A program made the position numbers and the translations under genes. Of a stretch of DNA of 18,899 bases, positions 1 to 8,575 are shown piece by piece (position 1 is the stretch's first letter; every line of letters begins with the position of its first letter). The DNA comes from an uncultured Campylobacter sp. (GTDB taxonomy: Bacteria; Campylobacterota; Campylobacteria; Campylobacterales; Campylobacteraceae). Location of the stretch: positions 1 to 18,899 of the forward strand of contig NZ_CALIMW010000007.1 of NCBI RefSeq assembly GCF_938045405.1, written 5' to 3'. The notes below the pieces were generated by a model. The model saw only the letters and a list, made by a program, of their open reading frames with translations. It did not search any database and was not told where the DNA came from.

Positions 1-3000
1 TATTGCTATCAGTTAAAATTTTAATATTCTTGCCGCTAAGATTAGAGGCTACGGAGTTACTTGATTTAGAGCTATCTTTGGAAGTGGTTCCGCTAAGCTC
101 TGCGGAGGCTCCGACGCTAAAGCCCCAGGTAACCCAGCTAGAGGATGCAGCAGATCCTTGGGAGATGAGGACGGCGGTTTTAGAGGCTACGTTAGCCGTA
201 GCTAGAGCGATATTTGATAGATAGTATTTCTCCTCGTCCTTTACATCCTCTATAATGTTTTGTAGGTCTTCGATATCGGAGTAGTCTATGCCTGCCTCTT
301 TAGCCTTATAGCGGTTCTTTAACTCGACGAGCTTGTCCTGCAGAGCATTTTTCTGATCCTTATACTCCTTATATTGCTTTTTGGTCTGATTTAGCTGTTT
401 TATCGCTTCTTGCAAGGCAATAGCCGCAGGAGCTATCTGGGCGTATTCGTTTTGAACGGTGAGGGAGAGGGAAGATTCCAGATGCTTAGAGTTAGATGAG
501 GAGCTTGCGGTATCGGTGGAATTTATTATATTTATATTCCCATCTTTAGATATTAAGTTAAGATCCTCTTCGGCCTTTAAGTTTGAACCTATAACGCTTA
601 GGCTATTATCTCCACTCAGCGTTATATTTTTAGCTTCCATATTAGAAGAGACGGCCTTGGTGCCGTATAGGTTCATATTGGATTTATCGTATGAGGCGGA
701 CGCTATTTTGGCTTTAAGGCTAGTATCTTTTTTAAACTCATCCAAGGATTTAGGCTTCATCTGATTTAGCGAGTCTTTCGCTTTAGTAATAGATACGGAG
801 GTGCTTTTTTGCGAGCTTTGTTCGCTATATTCGTTAGCGGCAGCGGATATCGTTAGGTTTTTAGCGTCTATATTTATATCTCCGCCCGCTTTCATATTTG
901 AAGTTATAAAAGCTGTAGGAGAGTTTAAGCTTATATCGCCCGCAGCTTTGATATCGGATAGTTTAGATATACCTTCTTTTACCTGCTTGCTATTATAATC
1001 CGATCTATATATCTCAGTAAAGGTCTTGCCGCCTATCTTTTCTACTCCTATAGCAGCTATAGCATTTTCCGGAGCTATGATAGATGCTGCTACCAAACCG
1101 GAATATGTTAGAACCGATATAGGGTTGAATCTTGTTCTTTTATGGGCGCTTAGCTCCTCTTTATACTCCTTGGCCGCTAGGATATTTATGGAATTTCCCG
1201 CGCCTAAGTTTAGATTGCGTCCGCTTGAAATATCCGCAGATATTAAGCTTAGATCGTTCTTTGCTCTTAAGTTTATATCTGCTGTTTCGCTAGATAGGGA
1301 GGAGCTTTGTAAATTTTGCTTATAAAGCGAGTGCATATCCATACTAGCTTTCAATCCGCCCAAAGAGGATTTGGAGCTATTTTTATAGTTTAAGGAGTTA
1401 TAGCTTAGAGGCGATATATTTATATTGTTTCCCGCCTGCATATCTATGGCTTCTTTGGCTTTTAATGCAGAGCCTGCTATATTGATATCAGCTTCTTGCG
1501 AGCTAAGCATTATATTTTTAGCCCTTATGCTAGTAGGCACTACGCTTTGATTTAAAGCTTTAGTAGTAGTGCTTTTTTTAGACGCAAAGCCCTTCTCTTT
1601 AAATTCGCTCTCGTAGTAGTTGCTATCGATATCCCCACTTAGATTTATGGAGTTCTTAGCTTGCAGCAAAGCATCACCGCTGCGCGCATTAATATCCGCT
1701 CCGCTTATGGCTATACCGCCTGCTTTAATTAGGATATTATCTTTGGCGTTAAGCTTGGAGCTTGTATTCTTAACGATATCCTCTTTATAATATCCCCCTT
1801 TGCTTTTAAAGTTATAGCTTAGCTTCTCCTCCGCGCTATTTATATTTACGTCCTTTGCGGCGTTTAGGATCAAATTTGAAGCAGAGTCTATGCTTGCTCC
1901 GGTTACGGTTATATCGCGAGCCGCATTTAATGCTACGCCGCCCTCGGTAGATTTTATATTTGAGATAGTGCCTATATAGGTGCTGCTTTGATCGCCGTAG
2001 GCTCTATTTAGGTTTATCTCTTTACTTAGAGTTTTATGTACTATATCTCTGCCGGCGTTTAAGCTTACGCTGCGTCCTTGTATCAAAGAGGAAGCGTTTA
2101 TTATATCATTTTTGGCCGATATGCTTAGGGCGTTCGCGGCGATGATGGAGGCGGAGTTTAAATTTGATACGCTGCCCGCTTTGAGGCTCATATTAGAGCC
2201 CGCATAGATTATCCCTTCGTTTCTAAGATCGCCGTTTACGCTTAGATCTATGCTGCCTCCTGCGTATATCAAAGAAGGTGCGGAGCTAAGTAGAGTGCCG
2301 TCATCTTCCTCCGAAGAGTTCAAGGAGGTCCTTTTTTTATCATAAAGCAAGCTTAGCTTATTGTGCATATATGAAAAATCCGGTATCAGCTCGCTATAAA
2401 CGTAGAAGGTATTATAAAATTTACTGCTTATAGGCGAAAAGAGATTGTTTATATAGCTGGGCCTAATGATATCTTGCATATCCGCTTCGTTATTAAGGCT
2501 AGGCGCAAGATCGTTTTTATTGAGATTTAAAGCGTTAGGATTATTAAGTCCCTTGCCTATTAGGGAGTAATCTATTTTAGAAAAAGCTTCCTTTATAAGA
2601 GTAGGAGCGTTACCAGAGTTTATCTGCCCGTCCGAGTTTAAATTTGAAATATCGCCCGCGTAGCCTTTTATATCTTTTTTAGCTCCTATTATGGAGATAA
2701 TAGCAGGCTGGGAGTAGTAGATATTCTTTTGGTCGCTATAGCCGCCGTGCATTTTGCGCTTTTTGCCTCTCCATCTATATTCCGCCTGACTTATCATGCT
2801 ATGATTTAGACTTAAAGAGCGGTTGTTTAGACTCTTTACATTTAAAGATAGATCGTTATAGGCATAAATTACGCTCTTATCGTTATTTAGCTCATCTATG
2901 TTAAGGTTGCTATCCTCTGCGGAGATTATGTTTGAGCCCATAAATTTACTTAGGCTATCTTCAGTTATATACTCTTTATTGATGCTGTAGCTTATCTGCC

Positions 3001-5617
3001 TTAATCTCTCCTTCTTATGAGGCTTGCTTCTTCTTATGCCGAAGAGATTATCTTTTAAGCTTAACGTTATAGCGTCATATAGCCTAGTATCCTCCCCCGG
3101 AAGCCTGGTGTTTTTATATAAGCTTAATACGTATAGATTCATATCCTGCTCGCTAAGCTCCTCCATGATCTTAGCGTTTAACTCGTCCTGGCTAATATTA
3201 GGATCTTGCTTAAGGATGCGCTCTTTTATCTCGGCCGCATTGACCTTTAAAGGGATAGCTACGCCGCTGCAACCCCAACCATCCCCATTGCAGGTAAAAT
3301 CTATATTATAACCGGTGCTTTGAACCCTCTTTACGGGCTCGCTAACCGAGCGGTTGTTTAGCTTTTTAGCGCCGATATTAAGAGTGCCCCTTGCATATAT
3401 CAAAGAGGAGGCGTTAGCTATCTCGTCAGCCTTGCCCTCCCCGCCTCTTTCATTAAAAATATTTAAATTTCTTTGAGAGATGATGTTGGATAGCGCTTCA
3501 TTGCTAAGAAAGCTCGTATTTATAACTATATCCCCTCCGCTAAGTATATTGGACGCGTCTTGATTAAAGATATTTTTAGCGTTTACAGCCATACCGTTTT
3601 GCGCATAGATGAGAGCTTTTTTGTTGATTAGGCTTTCAGAGTTTGTTATCAGCTCGTCCCCTGCGATTAAAGAGCCTAAATTTAAAATTTGCTCCTTTGC
3701 TTTTAAAGCCAAATTTCCAAGCGCCGCTATGATGCTTTCGTTTTTGATACCCTTTGCGTTTATAATCAGATCTTTATTGGAGATCAGCCTTTGCAAGGCG
3801 ATGAAGCTTCCCTGTAAGTTCAAGTATATATCGCCGCTTGCGTAGATCCCTCCGTTATAGCTCAAATCCTCCTTTAGCCCCAGATATAAACTGCCGTCCG
3901 AGTTTAGCTTACCTAAAGCGCTAAGACTATCTAAGCTTAAGGCAAGATCCCCTTTGGAGCTTATAAGTCCCTCTTCGTTATTAAGAGCGCCTTTGTTTAT
4001 GATTAAATTTCCTCCGCTTAAGATAGAGCCCTTGGAATTATCTATGCTGTCGTAGCCTAAAAGAACGCCTCCTAGGGAGATGATCTTTGAGCTTTCGTTG
4101 CGTAGATTGTTGCCGCGCAAGCTTAAGCCCTCTTGCACTATAAAGGTAGAATCCGCGAGGTTATAAAAATTTGGAATTTCAGAATCCAGCGCCCTTAATA
4201 CCATCAAGCTGTTATCGTTTAAAAGGCTATCTTTTATATCCAAATAGCTTTCGTTTGAAAGTATCGCTCCGCCTATATTTGATATGTGCTCCGCGCTTAT
4301 TACGCTAAGCTCGTTTTTGGAGGGAGGAATAACTCCCGCTTTGGAAGGGTCTTTGGCTTCGTCCAAGCCCAGCTCATTTAGCCTTTCGCTCTTAGCTGCT
4401 CCTATTACGGCTCTATCTTTGTTGCTTAGGCTTCTAGCCTCTATCTTTAAGGCAGAATTTGAGCTTATGGTGCCTTTTATATTATCTAGCCTATCCGCTT
4501 TTAGCTTTAGAGTATTAGCCTGTATATTTCCTCTGTTTTCTACCGAGGAGGCTTTTATACCCAGATTGGAGGCTGAAATTTTAGAGCCCTTTTGGTTGGA
4601 GATGGTCTTTGAGCTGATTTGGGTCTGTCCGTTGGAACCCAGCTTTCCTTCATTTATCAGATCTCCGTTAGCGTCTATCTTTAAAGAGCTGTCCGCCAAG
4701 ATAGCCCCTTTATTATTGATGCCCGCTCCATCTTTAGTAGATATTATATTTATCTTACCCGCGTACATTCCCCCTAAAGCCGAGGAGTCTATGGATACAC
4801 CCCTAGGATGCGATCCCCCTCCTTGCTCGATTTTTAGATTATCCTGCCTCAATCCGGAGTTTGTATTTTTTAAAGATACCTTACCATCCGTCGCTACTAC
4901 GTTTATCTCGTTTGCGTAAATTTTACCCTCCAGCTTTAGGCTATTAGATATTACGTTTAGATAATCTCCGTTATCGTTTAGGCCATTCGCTCCTATATTT
5001 ATAGAACCGTCTTTACTTATATTTAGGGATTTAAGATGTCCGTTTTCATAGGTGGGCGTGGCGGTGCTTAACGTAGTGGAGGAGGAATTTATTATGGTAG
5101 CGCCGTTTACGTTGATGCCGCTAGGATTAGCGATGATAAGATCGGCTTTTCTGCCCGCTATCTCAATATTACCCTGTAAATTTGAAGGAAGAGGCGAGTT
5201 TACCTGATTGATTATAAGCTTGGCTTCGCCGCGATTGAGTCTCGGATTTGGTGGTATGTAGCCCGCCGTTTTACTTATGGCTCCGCCTTGAGAGTTATTA
5301 AATACCGTACCCTCTTTAGGGGTATTAAATTTAGAGTATTCGTTGATAGAAACCCCTCTATCGTTAGGAGAGGCTATATCTATCTGAGTAGCGGGAGCAT
5401 TCGGAGTTTGAGATACCGAGGCTCTATGATTTACGAGAGCGGAGCTATCGGGGATAATCTCGCAATATGAAAAACAGGGAGCTAACAAGCTAAGAAGCAA
5501 AAGAGCGGCAAGGCGCTTGCTTACTTGGGTAAAGACGCCGAAATATCCTTTTGTATCAGTAGAAGCGCCAAGTCGCTCCGAGCCATTAAAGATAGAATTT
5601 AAACATAAAATTTGCAT
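1..5617 (-). CDS. Two-partner secretion exoprotein TpsA (filamentous haemagglutinin / CdiA-like), 3' end outside window
   Basis: The frame is open from ATG 5617 to the left edge, giving 1,872 codons with no stop. GGAGGT lies about 7-8 bases before the ATG and fixes the start. Residues 1-35 are a long N-terminal extension. Residues 36-50 are a hydrophobic signal core. A TPS secretion domain follows (about 55-300) with VSINEYSKFN, an NPRL motif near 122 and NPSGI near 164, matching the NPNL and NPNGI motifs of FHA. Next come FHA-1-type repeats (about 300-1130), broken by non-repetitive segments at about 770-893 and 966-1102. From about 1140 there are FHA-2 / haemagglutinin-repeat units (pattern ..AGGDINIDAKN..). 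A Lys/Glu/Gln-rich helical stretch lies at about 1730-1785. Such proteins cross the outer membrane through TpsB and form a surface beta-helix for adhesion, haemolysis or contact-dependent inhibition. The C-terminus that would tell these roles apart is missing. Confidence 0.93.
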   Translation of the reverse strand, partial: MQILCLNSIFNGSERLGASTDTKGYFGVFTQVSKRLAALLLLSLLAPCFSYCEIIPDSSALVNHRASVSQTPNAPATQIDIASPNDRGVSINEYSKFNTPKEGTVFNNSQGGAISKTAGYIPPNPRLNRGEAKLIINQVNSPLPSNLQGNIEIAGRKADLIIANPSGINVNGATIINSSSTTLSTATPTYENGHLKSLNISKDGSINIGANGLNDNGDYLNVISNSLKLEGKIYANEINVVATDGKVSLKNTNSGLRQDNLKIEQGGGSHPRGVSIDSSALGGMYAGKINIISTKDGAGINNKGAILADSSLKIDANGDLINEGKLGSNGQTQISSKTISNQKGSKISASNLGIKASSVENRGNIQANTLKLKADRLDNIKGTISSNSALKIEARSLSNKDRAVIGAAKSERLNELGLDEAKDPSKAGVIPPSKNELSVISAEHISNIGGAILSNESYLDIKDSLLNDNSLMVLRALDSEIPNFYNLADSTFIVQEGLSLRGNNLRNESSKIISLGGVLLGYDSIDNSKGSILSGGNLIINKGALNNEEGLISSKGDLALSLDSLSALGKLNSDGSLYLGLKEDLSYNGGIYASGDIYLNLQGSFIALQRLISNKDLIINAKGIKNESIIAALGNLALKAKEQILNLGSLIAGDELITNSESLINKKALIYAQNGMAVNAKNIFNQDASNILSGGDIVINTSFLSNEALSNIISQRNLNIFNERGGEGKADEIANASSLIYARGTLNIGAKKLNNRSVSEPVKRVQSTGYNIDFTCNGDGWGCSGVAIPLKVNAAEIKERILKQDPNISQDELNAKIMEELSEQDMNLYVLSLYKNTRLPGEDTRLYDAITLSLKDNLFGIRRSKPHKKERLRQISYSINKEYITEDSLSKFMGSNIISAEDSNLNIDELNNDKSVIYAYNDLSLNVKSLNNRSLSLNHSMISQAEYRWRGKKRKMHGGYSDQKNIYYSQPAIISIIGAKKDIKGYAGDISNLNSDGQINSGNAPTLIKEAFSKIDYSLIGKGLNNPNALNLNKNDLAPSLNNEADMQDIIRPSYINNLFSPISSKFYNTFYVYSELIPDFSYMHNKLSLLYDKKRTSLNSSEEDDGTLLSSAPSLIYAGGSIDLSVNGDLRNEGIIYAGSNMSLKAGSVSNLNSASIIAANALSISAKNDIINASSLIQGRSVSLNAGRDIVHKTLSKEINLNRAYGDQSSTYIGTISNIKSTEGGVALNAARDITVTGASIDSASNLILNAAKDVNINSAEEKLSYNFKSKGGYYKEDIVKNTSSKLNAKDNILIKAGGIAISGADINARSGDALLQAKNSINLSGDIDSNYYESEFKEKGFASKKSTTTKALNQSVVPTSIRAKNIMLSSQEADINIAGSALKAKEAIDMQAGNNINISPLSYNSLNYKNSSKSSLGGLKASMDMHSLYKQNLQSSSLSSETADINLRAKNDLSLISADISSGRNLNLGAGNSINILAAKEYKEELSAHKRTRFNPISVLTYSGLVAASIIAPENAIAAIGVEKIGGKTFTEIYRSDYNSKQVKEGISKLSDIKAAGDISLNSPTAFITSNMKAGGDINIDAKNLTISAAANEYSEQSSQKSTSVSITKAKDSLNQMKPKSLDEFKKDTSLKAKIASASYDKSNMNLYGTKAVSSNMEAKNITLSGDNSLSVIGSNLKAEEDLNLISKDGNINIINSTDTASSSSNSKHLESSLSLTVQNEYAQIAPAAIALQEAIKQLNQTKKQYKEYKDQKNALQDKLVELKNRYKAKEAGIDYSDIEDLQNIIEDVKDEEKYYLSNIALATANVASKTAVLISQGSAASSSWVTWGFSVGASAELSGTTSKDSSKSSNSVASNLSGKNIKILTDSN

Positions 5618-5772
5618 ACTTATAACCTCCGATTGCGATGGTTTTATATCTTAAATTTCTTGAATACTTTCTTAAAAAAATAGTAAATTTCAAATATTTT
5701 ATTTAAAATTTGTTTGAATTTGTTTTAGGACTCGATTTAGGCGCAGGACTGCTATTTCTCGGCTCTTGGTAT

Positions 5773-5778
5773 AGTATA
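5773..5778 (-). promoter_or_regulatory. Possible -10 box for tpsA
   Basis: On the minus strand this reads TATACT, about 155 bases before the tpsA start, with T-rich DNA upstream and no clear -35 box, as is usual for Campylobacter sigma-70 promoters. It is the best candidate in the 269-base tpsB-tpsA gap. A perfect inverted repeat (CGTTTA-TAT-TAAACG, 5825-5839) lies just upstream of it. Reading by eye in AT-rich DNA makes chance matches likely. Confidence 0.3.
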
Positions 5779-5824
5779 TCTGTGCTAAAAATAGTTAGCT
5801 AAATTTAAAGTGTTATATCGTATT

Positions 5825-5839
5825 CGTTTATATTAAACG
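5825..5839. repeat. Short perfect inverted repeat between tpsB and tpsA
   Basis: The arms CGTTTA and TAAACG are separated by TAT. The repeat lies between the tpsB stop codon and the candidate tpsA promoter, about 47-61 bases upstream of the -10 box. It could be an operator half-site pair or a weak hairpin. It has no GC-rich stem with a T-run, so it is not a standard terminator. Confidence 0.4.
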
Positions 5840-5886
5840 CCGCAAGAAGCGCCGATAAAATTTCACTAAATTTTTAAACGATAAAT

Positions 5887-7899
5887 TTAAAAGTCGTAGC
5901 TTAAAGAGAAATTTAAAGCGGGACTATCCGTTTTAAAATTTTCCGGTTTGCTGATAGGAAATGCCGCCAAAAGATCATAGCCAAAAGAGCCTGAAATATT
6001 TCCTCTAAGGCCTACGCCTCCTCCGCTAAGCATTTCGCCCTCTGCTGGATAATCTTTTCCCTTAGAGCTAAGCTTGCCGACATCAAAGGCTAGGTAAACG
6101 CCGTTATTTTTAAAATACTTATATTCCAAGGTATTTCTTATATAAAAGCCGCTATCTCCAAGCAGGCTCATCTGCCCGTCAAATCCTCTAACGCTATAGT
6201 ATCCGCCGATATTTAGCCTATCTATAGGGCTAAGATGGGTGCTGGCTCTTCTTGCGTAAAGTTCCAACTCGTAGCTTAAAGGGATAGCGGAGGATCTGGT
6301 TTTAAAATTTAACGCAGCGTTTATCAAATGATACCTTGAGCTTCCGCCGCCGAAGTCTTCATCGGGCGCCATTAGAGCGTTAAACGCTCCCGTGGATTTT
6401 AAGTACGAAAGCATCATCTCTACCGAAGAGTTATCAAAGAATACCTTGGATTTTAGCCCCGCCTCATAGCCACCTTCACGCTTTCTTTGGTTGCTAAGCT
6501 CATAATCTTGTATATAGTTTTTATACCTTTTTTGCCAAATTCTAAAAAACAGAGAATTTTTGGAGTTTTGATTTCTAAAATATACGTAGTTAAGATCCAA
6601 ATTTCTTCTAACGCTGCTTCCGCTATAGGTATAAAGCTCATAAGTTCCGGGCACTATTTGATCGTAGGTGTATCTGTTCTGCCAAAAGGATAGAGAAAAG
6701 TATCCAAAAGGTATACTAAAGCCCGCATAATAGTTAGCCGATCTTCCGCTTTTGCTATCATCTCCTAAAGATTTTTTATCTCCTCTTAAAAAATTCCTAC
6801 CGTAAGAAGCAAATACGCTCTCGTTTAATCCAAGCAAATTTAAGCCGTAAAGCATAACCGTACTTTGGTATTTGCCGCTAGATTTGGAGCCCAGATTATC
6901 CGCGCTTAGTCTAAGCAGCAGAGGCAAGCTTTGCTGTTTAGAAATATTGATATCGGAGTAGCCCTGCTTTGCGGAAGGGCTTAAGCTTATCTCCGCCTCG
7001 CTTCTTGAAGCGGCATTGAAATTTTCCATAGCCTGCTCCAGATCTCTTAAGTTTAAAATCTCTCCCCTCTTATCGCCGCCGAATGCGGTAAAGATGCTTC
7101 TTCTGTTCTTGGCTTCAGAGCCGGGCTCAAGTGAGATTTCGCCTATACGTCCGGGATACAGAGCTAAAAGAAGGGTGCCCGAGGAGATGTTTTGCTGGGG
7201 GATGGAAACGGAGGTAGTAATAAAGCCTGCGGATATGATTTTATTGTTATACGCTCTTGCCAGAGCTAAAATTTCATCGCTTCCCAAACAGTCGCCGCTT
7301 TTAAATTTAAGCTCTTTTAGGGTTGAGTTTAAAATTCTTTCAAACCTCAGCGGAACTGAATGATCGGAATTCGAGGTAGGACCAATGGACTTAGCGGGAG
7401 TTTTTACTTTCGCGCGCCCCAAGTTTTCATCATTCGGCTTAAAGGTAAGAGCACCCGAGCCGGCACCACCTTTAGGGTTGACGGCTGGAGTTTTTAGATC
7501 ATCTTCGTTTTTAGATTTGTAATCAGCTTTGTTAAATTTAGAATCCATGCTACTTTTCTGCTCATCTTGCACTTCTGCGTTAATCAGTTTGATCTCATAA
7601 ATTTTAAAGCAAATTCCTGCTTTCTTGGGCTCTGCGGTTGCGCTTGAAGCGGAAGATTGCTCGCTGCGTATCGTTATAAAGGGATCCTCTACGCCTTGTC
7701 TAATTGATCTTATTCTTTGCTCTTCGGAATTTATGGCGCCAGAAATATCGGCAGGGGTAGCCATAATCGCTTTAGGAGCTAAGCTTAAACCTATAAAGAT
7801 AGAAGCTAGAATAAGCTTAAGCTTGACGCCGCGGGGTTGCAAAGTGGCTCCTTTAAATTTACTATCGTCGAGATAGAATAATGGTTTTTGATCAAACAT
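5887..7899 (-). CDS. Two-partner secretion outer-membrane transporter TpsB (ShlB/FhaC/CdiB family)
   Basis: This is the Omp85-type barrel that exports the downstream TpsA. I place the start at ATG 7899, because AGGTG sits 6 bases before it. A GTG at 7908 would add three residues but has no ribosome site. Numbered from that ATG, the signal peptide has a hydrophobic core at about 28-41 and a probable cut after IMA47. A POTRA_2-type domain begins at CFKIYEIKL (C97) and resumes near 183, with CLG at C204, AGFITTSVSIP at 224-234 and LYPGRIGEI near 247-255. A Lys/Ser/Asn/Gly-rich insert of about 70 residues splits it. The barrel carries the diagnostic VRGF motif (about 570-573) and ends in LSYDF with a terminal Phe, the outer-membrane beta signal. 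Its length of 670 residues is somewhat above the family norm, explained by the insert and the N-terminal extension. It is likely co-expressed with tpsA, 269 bases downstream. Confidence 0.93.
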   Translation of the reverse strand: MFDQKPLFYLDDSKFKGATLQPRGVKLKLILASIFIGLSLAPKAIMATPADISGAINSEEQRIRSIRQGVEDPFITIRSEQSSASSATAEPKKAGICFKIYEIKLINAEVQDEQKSSMDSKFNKADYKSKNEDDLKTPAVNPKGGAGSGALTFKPNDENLGRAKVKTPAKSIGPTSNSDHSVPLRFERILNSTLKELKFKSGDCLGSDEILALARAYNNKIISAGFITTSVSIPQQNISSGTLLLALYPGRIGEISLEPGSEAKNRRSIFTAFGGDKRGEILNLRDLEQAMENFNAASRSEAEISLSPSAKQGYSDINISKQQSLPLLLRLSADNLGSKSSGKYQSTVMLYGLNLLGLNESVFASYGRNFLRGDKKSLGDDSKSGRSANYYAGFSIPFGYFSLSFWQNRYTYDQIVPGTYELYTYSGSSVRRNLDLNYVYFRNQNSKNSLFFRIWQKRYKNYIQDYELSNQRKREGGYEAGLKSKVFFDNSSVEMMLSYLKSTGAFNALMAPDEDFGGGSSRYHLINAALNFKTRSSAIPLSYELELYARRASTHLSPIDRLNIGGYYSVRGFDGQMSLLGDSGFYIRNTLEYKYFKNNGVYLAFDVGKLSSKGKDYPAEGEMLSGGGVGLRGNISGSFGYDLLAAFPISKPENFKTDSPALNFSLSYDF

Positions 7900-8270
7900 C
7901 AATTGCACCTATTTTTTACGATCGGAATATTGCCACAAAAGAAAACCTTATAGCTTGAGCATGACAAAAGTGTCTATTGACTATATTCGCTTTTTATAAG
8001 CCTTAATCTTCCGCTAGGGGCTATCAATTAAAATTGGTAATAATACATTAATTTTTTAAATTTTCTGGCAAGGTTTCTTGGATTTTAGTCTAATTGAGAT
8101 TTTAAATTTTATTATGCCCAGAATCTCGATCGTTTTGTAAAAATCCTCCATGCGAAACGCAATCCGAAAAATGAACGCTTATCCCCTCATAATCCCCTAC
8201 CTCTCATACCCCAAAACATCCGCAATATTAAATTCTACTATTCTCTATCACCAAGTCTTTTTCTCTAAGA

Positions 8271-8349
8271 AACGATGAGGCTTCTGAAAAAATAATAGAG
8301 CCTCGTGAGAACAACGAGACTTCAAATAAAGCAATGAAACTCCCTGCTA
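8271..8349. repeat. Four imperfect tandem units of about 20 bases
   Basis: Units begin near 8271, 8291, 8310 and 8330. Each has an A-rich lead, then a core that reads GAGGCTTC (8277), GAGCCTCG (8298), GAGACTTC (8316) and GAAACTCC (8336). The first and second cores also pair as an inverted repeat (GAGGCT with AGCCTC). The match is degenerate, and the array sits just upstream of a TATAAT promoter candidate at 8367. Confidence 0.45.
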
Positions 8350-8366
8350 TTTTTTTATTCCCCCGT

Positions 8367-8372
8367 TATAAT
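8367..8372 (+). promoter_or_regulatory. Perfect -10 box TATAAT in front of a tiny frame
   Basis: TATAAT is preceded by a T-rich stretch (8349-8360), the usual Campylobacter sigma-70 layout. Transcription would start near 8379, some 30 bases before the ATG at 8411. That agreement of promoter, leader and ribosome site makes a chance match less likely. Confidence 0.5.
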
Positions 8373-8410
8373 AGACCGGTAATCTTTAAATTTATCATAA
8401 AGGAGCAGAT

Positions 8411-8455
8411 ATGCATTACGAAAATTTTAAAAGCAAAGCACAAAAAAGTGGATAA
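8411..8455 (+). CDS. Possible 14-residue peptide or truncated gene start
   Basis: This short frame encodes MHYENFKSKAQKSG and then TAA. AAAGGAG (8399-8405) lies exactly 5 bases before the ATG, the strongest ribosome site in this gap, and TATAAT lies about 40 bases upstream of the ATG. I recognise no family. It could be a leader peptide, a real microprotein, or the surviving 5' end of a deleted gene, since no frame continues the sequence downstream. The tiny size keeps confidence low. Confidence 0.3.
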   Translation: MHYENFKSKAQKSG

Positions 8456-8470
8456 TGTAACTAGATAACT

Positions 8471-8575
8471 TTATCGGGGATCTGTTTTAAAAACCGGATC
8501 GTCTTTAATTTTAGAAAAAACCTTCATAACCGCTTATCCTTTAAAATTTCATATATTTTCATAGGAGAGATTATA
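8471..8575 (-). other. Two tiny overlapping frames behind a TATAAT box (possible gene remnants)
   Basis: On the minus strand TATAAT (8575-8570) is followed 7 bases later by an ATG at 8562 opening a 12-codon frame (MKIYEILKDKRL). Its TGA overlaps the ATG at 8527 of an 18-codon frame (MKVFSKIKDDPVFKTDPR), which has AAAGGA about 9 bases upstream. The overlapping stop/start looks like that of an operon, but the frames are too short to be convincing. Decay products or chance are both possible. Confidence 0.2.

Noticed and set aside
4284..4919. A 211-codon open frame on the plus strand, plus other plus-strand frames across 1-5470
   Set aside because: They lie opposite the continuous tpsA frame, whose translation shows clear TPS and FHA repeat patterns. 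The plus-strand products show no domain pattern.
8232..8460. A plus-strand frame open through the tandem repeat
   Set aside because: It has no start codon near its beginning and no ribosome site, and its composition does not look coding. The repeats explain the openness.
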